The translations under genes were made by a program, and so were the position numbers. From Bin87 sp965219925 (lineage in GTDB: Bacteria; Chloroflexota; Dehalococcoidia; Lucifugimonadales; UBA3495): 64,000 bases of DNA. Location of the stretch: the NCBI GenBank assembly GCA_965219925.1, contig OZ244795.1, forward strand, positions 3,286,001 through 3,350,000. Direction: 5' to 3'. Below are positions 35,706-44,611 of the stretch, piece after piece (position 1 is the first letter of the stretch; every line of letters starts with the position of its first letter). Below the pieces are notes generated by a model. It was given only the letters and a program-made list of their open reading frames with translations. It had not been told where the DNA came from and made no database searches.

Positions 35706-37094
35706 GTGACACCCTCATACAACGATGCCATCAACATGCTGTTGTCCCTGGTGGACCACGAGCGGAGCGTTCCCTCGTTGCCCCGGCAAAAGCGCATCTA
35801 CGATTTGAAGAGCGTCGAGCGCCTGCTGAGCAGGATGGGAGATCCGCACCGGCGATCCGGAATCATTCATGTCGCCGGCACCAAGGGTAAAGGCAGCACT
35901 GCGGCCATGGTGGAATCAATTCTGAGAGCCGCCGGATATTCCACCGGATTTTACTCGTCGCCCCACCTGCATTCGTTCTGCGAACGCATCCGCCTCAACG
36001 GTTCCCCCATAGCACAGGACCAGTTCGCCGAGCTGGTCGATGCGGTGTGGCCCTTCCATATGGCCAATACCACCGACCCGGACGCCGGTCCCGCCACTCT
36101 GTTTGAATTCCTCACTGCAATGGCCTTTCGTTATTTCAGTGAACGTGAAACCGATTTCAGTGTCATCGAAGTTGGGCTGGGCGGGCGACTGGACGCCACC
36201 AACGTCGTAACCCCTGAAATCTCGGTCATCACACCGGTCAGCATGGACCACATGGCCATCCTGGGAGACACCATCGCCGCTATTGCCACCGAAAAGGCCG
36301 GCATCATCAAACCCGGTGTACCGGTAGTGGTGGCCCCCCAGTTCCCGGAGGCCGCTGCTGTGATTTCGCAGACCGCCGCCGCCCGCAACTCGCCCGTTGT
36401 TCAAGTCGGCGACACCGTCAAATGGGAAACCCGAGGCGAGAGCCTGAAGGGCCAGAGCCTGACCATTCACGGTCGCCTCGGCACCTATGAAACAACGATC
36501 CCCTTGCTAGGAGATTTTCAAGGCGCCAACGCGGCAGCCGCCGTGGCCGCCGTAGAAACTCTGTCACAAAAAGAGTACGATATAACAGCGAGGTCCATAA
36601 CCGAGGGTCTATCAGTAGTGGGTTGGCCCTGTCGCTTGGAAGTTTTGGGGCTCAACCCTACCGTCATCGCCGATGGGGCGCACAATGACCATTCGGTGGC
36701 GGCCATTCTCTCGACCGTGGGAGCTTACTCAGCGCACCGCCGCCTCGTTGTCGTAGCTGGATTCTCTAGGGACAAGCAGGTGGAGTCCATGGTGAAACTC
36801 TTTGCCCGGCACGCCCACTGCGTGGTTGCCACCCGTTCCAGGCATCCCCGGTCTATGGCGCCGTCGGAGATTGCGGACATGTTTATAGCCGCGGGCATGA
36901 CCGACCGGCAGGTGCTGGCGTGTTCCGACGTAGCGCACGCCGTCGAGGAAGCGCTGACCCTGGCGTCGCCCGATGATCTGGTGCTCGTGGCCGGTTCGTT
37001 GTTCGTAGCTGCCGAAGTTCGCGAAAAAGTGTTGGGCATCAAACCTGAGGAATACCCGGATTTGTTGGCTCCGGATTTACGACAATCCCATTGA
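35706..37094 (+). CDS. folC: Folylpolyglutamate synthase / dihydrofolate synthase
   Basis: A 462-residue Mur-ligase-family enzyme adding glutamate to dihydropteroate or folates. The GTG start is followed by SYNDAINMLLSL; the P-loop is HVAGTKGKGSTAAMVES, then SSPHLHSFCERIRLNG and IEVGLGGRLDATNVV. The C-terminal domain has VIADGAHNDHSVAAIL. It lies downstream of the NDUFA9-like gene and upstream of the second fabF. Confidence 0.94.
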   Translation: MTPSYNDAINMLLSLVDHERSVPSLPRQKRIYDLKSVERLLSRMGDPHRRSGIIHVAGTKGKGSTAAMVESILRAAGYSTGFYSSPHLHSFCERIRLNGSPIAQDQFAELVDAVWPFHMANTTDPDAGPATLFEFLTAMAFRYFSERETDFSVIEVGLGGRLDATNVVTPEISVITPVSMDHMAILGDTIAAIATEKAGIIKPGVPVVVAPQFPEAAAVISQTAAARNSPVVQVGDTVKWETRGESLKGQSLTIHGRLGTYETTIPLLGDFQGANAAAAVAAVETLSQKEYDITARSITEGLSVVGWPCRLEVLGLNPTVIADGAHNDHSVAAILSTVGAYSAHRRLVVVAGFSRDKQVESMVKLFARHAHCVVATRSRHPRSMAPSEIADMFIAAGMTDRQVLACSDVAHAVEEALTLASPDDLVLVAGSLFVAAEVREKVLGIKPEEYPDLLAPDLRQSH

Positions 37095-37152
37095 AATGCA
37101 GAAACAACCTAACAGCGCGGCGCCGTAGCCGCCACTGGCTAAGATCCTAATT

Positions 37153-38424
37153 ATGACTGTGCCACGAAATGGAGAATACGAACCGGCGCGCCGCGTCGTC
37201 GTTACCGGCTTGGGCGCGATCACGCCGTTGGGATTAAACGTCGACGATTTTTGGGCCAATCTGGTTGCCGGCAAGTCGGGAATCGGCCCGATGACCTTGT
37301 GCGACCCCACTGACTACCCGTGTCGTATTGCCGGGGAAGCAATCGATTTTGAACCAAAGGACTATATCCCGGGCCGGGATTCCCGACGCATGGCCCGTTT
37401 TTCGCAGATGGCGGTAGCCGCCGCATTGCAGGCCGTTTCCCATTCCGGGCTGGACATCAACTGCGAAGACCCATACCGTGTCGGGGTGCTGCTCGGCAAC
37501 GGGAACGGCGGGTTCCCAACCCTCGAAGAGAATTGCCGCATCCTCGCCACCAGGGGCGGCATGCGCATTTCACCGTATTTCTTCCCCATGGTCTTGCCCA
37601 ACATGGCAGCGGCCAATGTCAGCCAATATATCGGCGCCCACGGTTTTAATTCCACATCTACCACTGCCTGCGCCGCATCCAATAGCGCCATCGGTGAGGC
37701 TTTGCAAATCATCCGGCACGGAATCGCCGACGTTATGTTGACCGGCGGCGCCGAGGCCGGAATCAGCCAGTTGGGATTGGCCGGTTTCGCCGTCATGCGC
37801 GCCCTGAGCACCAGGAACGACGAACCCCAACGCGCCAGTCGGCCTTTTGACGCCTACCGTGACGGATTCGTTCCTTCAGAGGGCGCCGGGGTACTGGTGC
37901 TGGAAGAACTGGAACGGGCTCAATCCCGGGGCGCAACCATCCTGTGCGAACTGGTCGGATTCGGAGCGACTTCCGATGCCGGCCACCTGGTTCAACCCCA
38001 GGAAACCGGAGCCAGCGCCGCGCGCGCCATGTCAGATGCCCTCACCAACTCTGGCCTCACTCCGGCAGACATCTCGTACATCAACGCCCACGGCACCTCC
38101 ACTCCACTGAACGACGCTGTAGAAACCACCGCCATCAAGCTCCTGCTCAAGGATCGGGCCTACCAAGTTCCCATCAGCAGCACCAAAAGCATGATTGGTC
38201 ATTCATTGGGTGCGTCGGGCGCGTTGGAAGCCATCGCCTGCGTGCAGACCATTACCCACCAGGTAATCCATCCCACCGTCAACTACGAACGGCCGGATCC
38301 GGAATGCGACCTGGACTACGTGCCGAACCAGTCCCGGGACGCCAGGGTAGATGTGGTGCTGTCAAACGCCTTCGGATTCGGCGGGCAGAACGCATGCCTG
38401 GTGTTCCGACCCTTCGATCCGTGA
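37153..38424 (+). CDS. fabF: 3-oxoacyl-[ACP] synthase II, copy 2
   Basis: A 423-residue beta-ketoacyl-ACP synthase. The active-site cysteine is in STTACAASNSAIGEA; the histidines are in NAHGTSTPLND and STKSMIGHSLGASG; the end reads AFGFGGQNACLV, with Gln where His is common. The two copies share their C-terminal motif order but differ clearly elsewhere, so they are paralogues and not a recent duplication. This copy may have a different chain-length preference. Confidence 0.92.
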   Translation: MTVPRNGEYEPARRVVVTGLGAITPLGLNVDDFWANLVAGKSGIGPMTLCDPTDYPCRIAGEAIDFEPKDYIPGRDSRRMARFSQMAVAAALQAVSHSGLDINCEDPYRVGVLLGNGNGGFPTLEENCRILATRGGMRISPYFFPMVLPNMAAANVSQYIGAHGFNSTSTTACAASNSAIGEALQIIRHGIADVMLTGGAEAGISQLGLAGFAVMRALSTRNDEPQRASRPFDAYRDGFVPSEGAGVLVLEELERAQSRGATILCELVGFGATSDAGHLVQPQETGASAARAMSDALTNSGLTPADISYINAHGTSTPLNDAVETTAIKLLLKDRAYQVPISSTKSMIGHSLGASGALEAIACVQTITHQVIHPTVNYERPDPECDLDYVPNQSRDARVDVVLSNAFGFGGQNACLVFRPFDP

Positions 38425-38510
38425 TCTGATAACCGCAGACCCCTTCGTTTCATCAGGCCGGGGTGCACATGTGACCCCGGCCTGCATAACAATTCAGAAC
38501 GGGCCCGTTG

Positions 38511-38768
38511 TTACGTTCCGGATATTTCTTCAGCGGCGGTGCGTGCCAGCATTTCATCCAGCATTCGCTGCAAGGCCATGGTGTGGCTGCACACGTCCCG
38601 AGTGCTGAAAAAAGCGCATTCACAACTCCAGTTGCCGTCGTTGAATGCCACTCGGTAGGTATTATGATTGCCGATGAACGATGCTTCAAACGTGTGAATG
38701 TTCACCCGTTCCGGCTCTTCGGCGTACTTGCGTGCTTTGTCAACCTTGCCAATGTAACTCGATGTCAT
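38511..38768 (-). CDS. SWIM zinc-finger protein
   Basis: An 85-residue protein with the SWIM pattern CxCx8CxH, seen as SCECAFFSTRDVCSHTMAL near residues 48-63. It is preceded by beta-strand-rich sequence (TYRVAFNDGNWSC), as in SWIM domains, and followed by one helix. SWIM domains bind DNA or proteins; there is no ATPase or nuclease partner next to it. It is small and complete, with an ATG start. Confidence 0.75.
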   Translation of the reverse strand: MTSSYIGKVDKARKYAEEPERVNIHTFEASFIGNHNTYRVAFNDGNWSCECAFFSTRDVCSHTMALQRMLDEMLARTAAEEISGT

Positions 38769-39093
38769 TTCGACCCCCGCCTCGTATTCGGGTGCAAGGC
38801 CTTGGTCCGCTCCCGATGTATTGATGTTACTGGCACCAGTGGTTTCGGGTCAATACATCCGTTCGTCGTCACCTGCCAATATCCCGGCAGCAATTATCTC
38901 AACCCGCACGTTCTGCCGAACATCCGTCACCGGTCGCGCTATCAGCCATTCTACGGAATCAGTCGCCAGGACTCACAGCCCGGTCATCATCCTGCGCCAC
39001 GCCGCGCACCCGGCTTTGTGTGCTATGATTACCAAAATTCCGAGGCCCGGTCGGGCCCCGATACCATCAATACTGTCAGGAGCCAAGTTTTCA
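38769..39093. other. Intergenic region upstream of rplY
   Basis: About 325 bp. It contains the rplY promoter and leader listed separately; the remainder shows no gene or RNA that I recognise. The open frame running into rplY from 38821 has no family similarity before the L25 start. Confidence 0.5.
39021..39057 (+). promoter_or_regulatory. Extended -10 promoter and leader hairpin of rplY
   Basis: TGCTATGAT at 39021-39029 is an extended -10 (TGn-TATGAT) without a clear -35. Immediately downstream, GGCCCGGTCGGGCC (39044-39057) can form a short hairpin in the leader, before the AGGAG ribosome-binding site and ATG at 39094. Confidence 0.45.
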
Positions 39094-39396
39094 ATGACTT
39101 CCCCAACTATCTCCCTTGAACTCGAACCCCGCACGGTTTTGGGCAAAAAAGTCAGAAACTTGCGCCGAGCCGGCATCGTGCCGGTACATCTTTACGGTCG
39201 CGCTATCGAATCCAGGGCGTTGCAGTGCGAAGAACGCACGCTGTTGCAGGCGCTCAGCCAGTCCGGCGGCGAACAGGGTCAACCATTGCGGGTCACCGTG
39301 GCTGGAGAGTCTGCCGAGTACACCGCGCTGGCTTCACAGATTCAATGGCAACCCCGAACCGGTGGCATCGTCCACGTAGATTTCCTGACCACGTAA
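39094..39396 (+). CDS. rplY: Ribosomal protein L25 (short form)
   Basis: A 100-residue 5S rRNA-binding protein of the large subunit. It begins ISLELEPRTVLGKKVRNLR, with RRAGIVPVHLYGRAIES as in the L25/CTC N-terminal domain, and ends HVDFLTT. The C-terminal CTC extension of many bacterial homologues is absent, as in E. coli. The ATG at 39094 has AGGAG upstream; an upstream ATG in frame would add an unrelated leader. Confidence 0.88.
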   Translation: MTSPTISLELEPRTVLGKKVRNLRRAGIVPVHLYGRAIESRALQCEERTLLQALSQSGGEQGQPLRVTVAGESAEYTALASQIQWQPRTGGIVHVDFLTT

Positions 39397-39459
39397 TTCA
39401 CAACCTGTTCGGCGTGCTCAACGTCCAGGTTCTCTATTCGCCAGCGCAGGAGGCAACCG

Positions 39460-40230
39460 ATGTATTTGGTTTTCATGAATGAATCGGGAATTACGGGCGT
39501 AAATGCCAATGATCCCAACCAGCCTCATCATGTTCACGCCGGCCTCCTGGTCCACGAAAACCAGTATATTTCCATGACTGGCGAATTCGACGCGCTGTTT
39601 CGTCGCCACTTCGGTGGCCGACCAGGCTCAGCGGGCCTTCCCGGAAAACTGTCTGCCCGAGATATTTATCAGGGTCAGGGCGTATACCGAACCTGGCAGC
39701 CAACCCAACGAGCCGAGTTATTGCAGGATTGCTTCAACATATTGATCCGCCGCGAAACGCCGTTGTTGGTCTCTTATATCAACAAGGGCGATTTTGAACA
39801 GGCCCGCGAGTCCGAAAATAACTCTCTTTACGGCCATCAAGACCCTTCCCAACTGGCATTCGGACGTTTCCTCTTAGCACTGACCATGTTCATGGACGAA
39901 AACGTAATGTCCGAAATGAATCCCGAAGAGATCATGCAATCCACCTGGTCGGTCGCCGACTACGCTCTACTCATGGCCGGTTCGGATTCGGAATCAGTTT
40001 CGCAGGGGCTCAGTCAATTCCTGAGCGACGAATCGGATACAGTTACACCCTCTTTGTACGACGACCTCCTGATCGCCCGGTCTGCAAATTCCGTAGGCGC
40101 CCAGCTGGTGGCAATGTGCGCCTACGTGGTTCGTCGGTGGCTGCAACAGCCTGACGTACCACATAGCTATTTCGACGCACTCCGTGATGGTCGAGTCATC
40201 CAGGTTGTCTATCCTTACCAGTTCGACTAA
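39460..40230 (+). CDS. DUF3800-like protein with altered first acidic residue
   Basis: A 256-residue protein resembling DUF3800. It opens MYLVFMNESG where the family normally has D-E-S-G, so the first presumed RNase H-like metal ligand is Asn here. Later blocks include KLSARDIYQGQG and a C-terminal RSANSVGAQLVAMCAYVVRRWL, which keep the family's overall outline. DUF3800 proteins are often found with defence or mobile genes; here the neighbours are L25 and the DUF3179 gene. AGGAGG precedes the ATG. Nuclease activity is doubtful given the substitution. Confidence 0.7.
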   Translation: MYLVFMNESGITGVNANDPNQPHHVHAGLLVHENQYISMTGEFDALFRRHFGGRPGSAGLPGKLSARDIYQGQGVYRTWQPTQRAELLQDCFNILIRRETPLLVSYINKGDFEQARESENNSLYGHQDPSQLAFGRFLLALTMFMDENVMSEMNPEEIMQSTWSVADYALLMAGSDSESVSQGLSQFLSDESDTVTPSLYDDLLIARSANSVGAQLVAMCAYVVRRWLQQPDVPHSYFDALRDGRVIQVVYPYQFD

Positions 40231-40364
40231 CTCCGCCTAACCGATGGCGCCGGCCAGGTTCCGGCGAAGCCAATCCGCTGACGAGTTTTGTGTCCACAGC
40301 GCCGGCGCCAACTCCGTATCCAGCCGCAAACTCCCCACCTAACCGGTACCGAGTCGCAGATGTT

Positions 40365-41987
40365 ATGAACCCGGTACCTGCCCTGCGTTTGTTCATCGTC
40401 CTGTGGGCCGTGTTGTTGGCCCTGGGTCTGGGTTGTGGCGATCCCGCGCAATCGGAGGTCGCCCCCACGACGTCTGACGCCGTATCGACATCTGCCGCTC
40501 CGGGTACCCACGCCACCGTTCCGACCTCAGGCGCTCCCGATCTCGCTGCGGCGTCCGGTGGCGACGCAACAACACCAACCTCGCCACCGGCCAGCATCTC
40601 CCCGGCCAGCATCCCCAATGACCAGACGACCCGGTCGCCCCGGACCTACGATTCCAACGCCACCATGTACCGCATCTGGGCCGGGTTCGGTCATTCTTCT
40701 AACGAAACTCTGGAGGCCCTGGCAGATGCGCGAATGGCCCGCGATAAATCGCAGGTTCCCATCATTCTGGAATCCCTCATTTTTTTCAGGCTGGATACAG
40801 CGCGGGAAGCCATCGAGACTGCCAGCGCGATTACCGGCCAGGATTTCGGATTTGAATCCAGAGTTTGGGGCCAATGGATCGGCTCCCGACGCGACGAATA
40901 CGCTCCACCTTCCGAATACCCGGCCTGGAAAATCAACCTGTTGTCGCAGATTGATCCCGCGATCGGGGACTTGCTGGAACCCGCGATTGAAAGATCCCGG
41001 GTGGACCTGAGCGAAGTGCTCTGGGGCGGAGTGCGAGTCGATGGTATCCCGCCTCTGGAAAATCCTCCCCACGTTGCGCCCGACGAAGCCAGCTACCTGC
41101 TCACCCAGGATCGCGTTTTCGGCGTATCAATCAACGGCGAGAACCGAGCCTATCCGTTGCGCATCATGAATGCCCACGAATTGGCGAATGACGTTTTGGG
41201 CGGCGAACCCATATCCCTGGTCTATTGAACCCTCTGTGGAACCGGGATCGTGTATTCCGGCGTAGTGAACGGCCAGACGACTACATTCGGAACATCGGGG
41301 TTGCTTTACCGCAGTAACAAAGTGATGTACGACCGTGCCACCAGGTCGTTGTGGAACCAGTTCTCGGGCGAACCAATCATCGGGACTCTGGCAGACTCCG
41401 GCATTCGACAGCCGTTTTTCCCTTCAGTAGTCTCGACCTGGGGGGAGTGGCTGGAAGAACATCCCGACACTACGGTGCTGTCCCAAGAAACCGACATTTA
41501 TCCACCGGAATTCTACGTCCCGGAAGATGATCCCAGAGCAATCTACTACAGTTATTTCACATCCGACGAAGTAATGTTCCCGGTGTGGCTCCGGGACCCT
41601 GTATTTGAACCCAAAGAGGTCGTCGTGGGCATCACCATCCAATCGGCCTCGAAAGCCTGGCGTGTCGCAGACCTTCAGGACGTCCGGTTGGTGAACGACA
41701 CCGTCGGCGGCGTGGACATTGTAATCGTTGCGTCACCGGATTCCCGTTCTGGCCGTGTTTACGAACGGGCCGGCGCCCGCTTCTCAATCGCCGATAACGG
41801 GGAAGTATCCGGTCCGCCGTCCATCTTGGCCGATTCCACCGGAAGCCGTTGGAATGTCACCGAACAGGCGTTGGTCAACGCAGACGATCCAGGCATCAAA
41901 TTATTGCGGATTCCAACCACAACCTCATTCTGGTTTGGTTGGTATCAGTATCACCCCGAAACCGAGATTTTCGAACCACCGGGCTGA
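40365..41987 (+). CDS. DUF3179 lipoprotein, candidate selenoprotein (in-frame TGA at 41226)
   Basis: The reading frame continues in phase from 40365 to 41987 with a single TGA at 41226-41228. The N-terminus is a lipoprotein signal ending LALGLGCGD, followed by a Thr/Pro/Ser-rich linker. The DUF3179 domain follows: ENRAYPLRIMNAHELANDVL, then YxTLCGTG, where the TGA occupies the first Cys of the conserved CxxC (residue 288), then TFGTSGLLYRSNKVMYDR and RSLWNQFSG. Reading TGA as selenocysteine gives a UxxC redox motif and a 540-residue protein. A nonsense mutation or sequencing error is the alternative. The ATG at 40365 is preferred over 40290 because it gives a standard signal peptide. Confidence 0.7.
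41242..41260 (+). promoter_or_regulatory. Possible SECIS-like hairpin after the TGA
   Basis: CCGGGA (41242-41247) pairs with TTCCGG (41255-41260) with one G-U pair, leaving a 7-base loop TCGTGTA. The loop begins about 20 bases after the TGA, within the range expected for bacterial SECIS elements. The stem is short, so this is only supportive evidence. Confidence 0.4.
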
Positions 41988-42178
41988 TATATTCGGTGCG
42001 CAGTCGGTTGGAAATCATCTCAGGCGTATCCCGTGGGAACCGCTACGAATAACAGCCTGCGACGCCGGGATTTCGCAAGATATCCGTTCCAACGGTACTA
42101 CCTTTCCGGCATGTTATAATGCATACCCGCCCGTTAGACGCACAGGAATTTGGCTTGTCCTGAATCAGGGCTTATTGC

Positions 42179-42268
42179 GGAGAGGTGCCAGAGTGGACGA
42201 ATGGGCGCGACTGGAAATCGCGTAGGGGTTTACGCCTCTCGCGGGTTCGAATCCCGCCCTCTCCGCCA
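42179..42268 (+). tRNA. tRNA-Ser (GGA)
   Basis: A class II tRNA of 90 bases including an encoded CCA. Acceptor arms are GGAGAGG and CCTCTCC with discriminator G. The anticodon loop reads CTGGAAA with anticodon GGA, a long variable arm follows, and the T arm is CGGGTTCGAATCCCG. A tyrosine integrase gene starts about 150 bp downstream, so this tRNA is the likely integration site of the island. Confidence 0.95.
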
Positions 42269-42295
42269 ATTCACATCGTGAATCTCCCCGACCCT

Positions 42296-42338
42296 CGGCC
42301 ATTCTCTGCCTGATTTGAGTAGGAGATGGCCGTTTTTT
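42296..42338 (+). terminator. Rho-independent terminator after tRNA-Ser
   Basis: CGGCCATTCTC and GAGATGGCCG form a stem with one bulged T, followed by TTTTTT. Confidence 0.7.
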
Positions 42339-42415
42339 ATCCCAAGAAATCCTCCAAAATCCTGCCGCATCCGGTAAATAATGGTACAGAACTGGTATAG
42401 ACAGGACAGGGTTCG

Positions 42416-43612
42416 TTGACTTCAAGAAGTAAGCGCAACGCCCTTTCCGCGGTTTTCGTTCAGTCGGTTCAAGAAACGGGCACATACTCAGACGGAGCGG
42501 CCTCAATCTCCGGGTAGAAGATTCCGGAACCAAGTACTGGTTCCAGCGGGTCAGCATTGACGGGGAACGGAGGAATCTGGGCCTGGGCGGATACCCGACG
42601 GTTTCCCTGGCGGAGGCACGCAAGGCCACCCTGGCCAACGCCAGGATGATCCGGGAAGGCCGCGCCCCGCTGGCGGAGAAACGCGAGGCCATTGCAGCCC
42701 GCCAGCGACCACCTACGCCGGCGTTTGACGAAGCGGCGGACATCGCGGTTGAAATGCGCCGCCCAGCTGTACGAACGCAAAACACGCCGCCCAATGGACC
42801 AGTACGCTCACCCTGTGATTAGGAACAAGCTGGCTTGCGACATCACCAGCGCGGACGTTCTGGCCGTGCTGACGCCGATATGGACGGAGAAGCCAGAGAC
42901 GGCCAGTCGGGTCCGCCAGCGGTTGGAAACGGTGCTGGATTGGGCTGTTGCTCAAGGTTACCGTAACGACAACTCTGCTAACCGTTCCATAACCAAGGTG
43001 TTGCCGAAAACGCCACGAACCAAGCAACACCATCCGGCGCTGCACTACCGTGATGTGCCGCCGGCGTTGGAAAAAGTCCGGACGTCAACCGCGGAAACAG
43101 GTACCAAGTTGGCATTTGAGTTCCTGGTGTTGACGGCGGCTCGCAGCAGCGAGGTCGGGCTCGCCATCTGGGATGAGATCGATTGGGTTGAACGGAAATG
43201 GACGGTGCCGGCCGAAAGGATGAAAGCACGGCGGGAGCACCGAGTTCCGCTGGCCGGCAGATCAATCGAGGTGCTCCGGCAATCTGAAGAGCTGGATGAT
43301 GGAACCTCCGAGTTCGTGTTCCCCGGTCTTCGTGGAAATCCGCTATCCGACATGGTATTCACCGCCATGTTGCGGAGGCTCGAAATACCTGCCGTTGCTC
43401 ATGGGTTCCGCAGCAGCTTTAAGGACTGGTGCATCGAACGTACCGGAGTTGGCTGGGCGGTGGGCGAAGCGGCACTTGCGCACAATCTGGGTACATCTAC
43501 TGAACAGGCCTATGCGCGGACCGATCTCTTTGAACAGCGACGGTCGCTGATGATGGCGTGGGCACAATTCGTCGCGGATGGTCGCGAGCAGGTAGCACTG
43601 CCCGGAATCTGA
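42416..43612 (+). pseudogene. Tyrosine recombinase/integrase (P4 type), frameshifted
   Basis: Similarity to P4-type integrases runs through three segments in two frames. From a TTG at 42416 the frame reads SKRNALSAVFVQSV and TYSDG; near 42497 it shifts to LNLRVEDSGTKYWFQRVSID and LGLGGYPTVSLAEARK (the arm-binding DUF4102 domain); near 42720-42770 it shifts back into the catalytic part. That part is intact: Arg in TAARSSEV, HGFRSSFKDW, and Tyr in EQAYARTD. Two frameshifts (and perhaps a small deletion between them) disconnect the arm domain, so the gene is probably inactive unless the shifts are assembly errors. It lies next to tRNA-Ser, as expected for island integrases. Confidence 0.8.
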
Positions 43613-43638
43613 CGCCGACCGCCATACGGGATTTCGAG

Positions 43639-43670
43639 TGCCACGTCGCTGACGTGGCAGCTTGTTTTTT
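43639..43670 (+). terminator. Rho-independent terminator after the integrase
   Basis: A perfect 9-bp inverted repeat, TGCCACGTC/GACGTGGCA, with a 3-base loop, then GCTTG and TTTTTT. It lies about 30 bp after the integrase stop. Confidence 0.8.
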
Positions 43671-43816
43671 AGCATAGGCGCCCACTCGCGGGACAAACGC
43701 CCCCGGTAATCCGACCGATTTCGCCCAACGGGATTCCGCGTAAGACCTCTCTTTTGACCTATCCGTGAGTAGGTGGTCCCCGTCGCATAAGCCGCACAGT
43801 TGCCAATTCCATGTCG

Positions 43817-43837
43817 CCGTTTCCCGTACGGAAACGG
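43817..43837. promoter_or_regulatory. Perfect inverted repeat upstream of AlpA-like gene
   Basis: CCGTTTCC-CGTAC-GGAAACGG, 8-bp arms with a 5-base centre. It lies in the otherwise featureless gap (43671-43990) between the integrase terminator and the AlpA-like regulator, so it may be an operator. This is inference from position only. Confidence 0.35.
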
Positions 43838-43990
43838 TGTTTGAGTCGCACGGCAGGCTGTAACAAAGGGATCGGTATCGAATACGGCGACCTCGACTTC
43901 CACATAATGCACTCATCATTGTTCGTACGGGATCGTCCGGTCCGACACGCCAAAGCGCAGTTGGTAACTGGACCATTTTTGGAGACTCGC

Positions 43991-44161
43991 ATGGGGTTCG
44001 AGGAACACAGACTATTGAAAATAGACGAAGTGACACGCATGTGCGCTATCTCCAGGTCAGCTTTGTACGACCTGATTTCGCACGGCCAGTTCCCGGCACC
44101 AGTGCGCGTTGGGGTGCGCACGGTGGCATGGCGGCAGACTGACGTACTCGACTGGGTCTAA
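43991..44161 (+). CDS. AlpA-family phage/island transcriptional regulator
   Basis: A 56-residue MerR-like helix-turn-helix protein. HRLLKIDEVTRMCAISRSAL followed by DLISHGQFPAPVRVG and VAWRQTDVLDWV is the classic AlpA layout. In P4-like islands AlpA activates integrase or excision genes. The ATG at 43991 gives the usual short length; an in-frame upstream extension is not conserved. It sits between the integrase remnant and the winged-helix genes, consistent with an island module. Confidence 0.85.
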   Translation: MGFEEHRLLKIDEVTRMCAISRSALYDLISHGQFPAPVRVGVRTVAWRQTDVLDWV

Positions 44162-44221
44162 TCGCGCCCACAGGCGACGAACACTGCCACGATCCCTTAC
44201 CTCATCGATGGAGGGCAGATA

Positions 44222-44611
44222 ATGGCATCCATCAAGACACGTGACCGGCGCAGGACTGTCAAACCCATCACCGCCCGAATGGACATGATCCTGCGATTGC
44301 TATCAGAGATGCCACTCGCCAGCGTGTCAGAACTCGGAGCCAGAAGCGAGTTGGCAGGGATCAGCAGACCATCGGTCGACGCTCATTTGGCGTTGCTCTG
44401 CCAACGCGATTATGTGGGAAGTTTCAGCCGGGGGTGGTGCCAGCGCAACAAACAGCGGTTCTTCCTGCACGAGAAGAGTGTCGCGAGGGTGACAGTGGAT
44501 GATGGCATACCGACGGAATGGAGCAACACTGAGGCCGCGCTCCGGCGATTGCTGCCAGGGGCCCATGATCGAACTGGCATACGATGTCGCCCCACGGCTT
44601 TTCAGCTCTAA
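44222..44611 (+). CDS. Island winged-helix protein, first part
   Basis: A 129-residue basic protein with a winged-helix region (residues about 18-75: MILRLLSEMPLASVSELGAR, SRPSVDAHLALLCQRDYV). The last 15-20 residues look out of frame: after ALRRLLPG the continuing similarity-like sequence is in the frame of the next gene. GGAGG lies 8 bp before the ATG. It may be a separate small DNA-binding protein overlapping its neighbour, or the 5' part of one gene broken by a frameshift near 44560. The function is not known. Confidence 0.6.
   Translation: MASIKTRDRRRTVKPITARMDMILRLLSEMPLASVSELGARSELAGISRPSVDAHLALLCQRDYVGSFSRGWCQRNKQRFFLHEKSVARVTVDDGIPTEWSNTEAALRRLLPGAHDRTGIRCRPTAFQL

Noticed and set aside
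41226..41228. TGA read as tryptophan (alternative genetic code)
   Set aside because: Many genes in the window end in TGA (for example the SLOG gene at 5116 and nuoD at 13889), so TGA is a normal stop here, and the family has Cys rather than Trp at this position.
42179..42268. tRNA as a candidate tRNA-Sec for the TGA gene
   Set aside because: The anticodon is GGA and the stem lengths are those of an ordinary tRNA-Ser.
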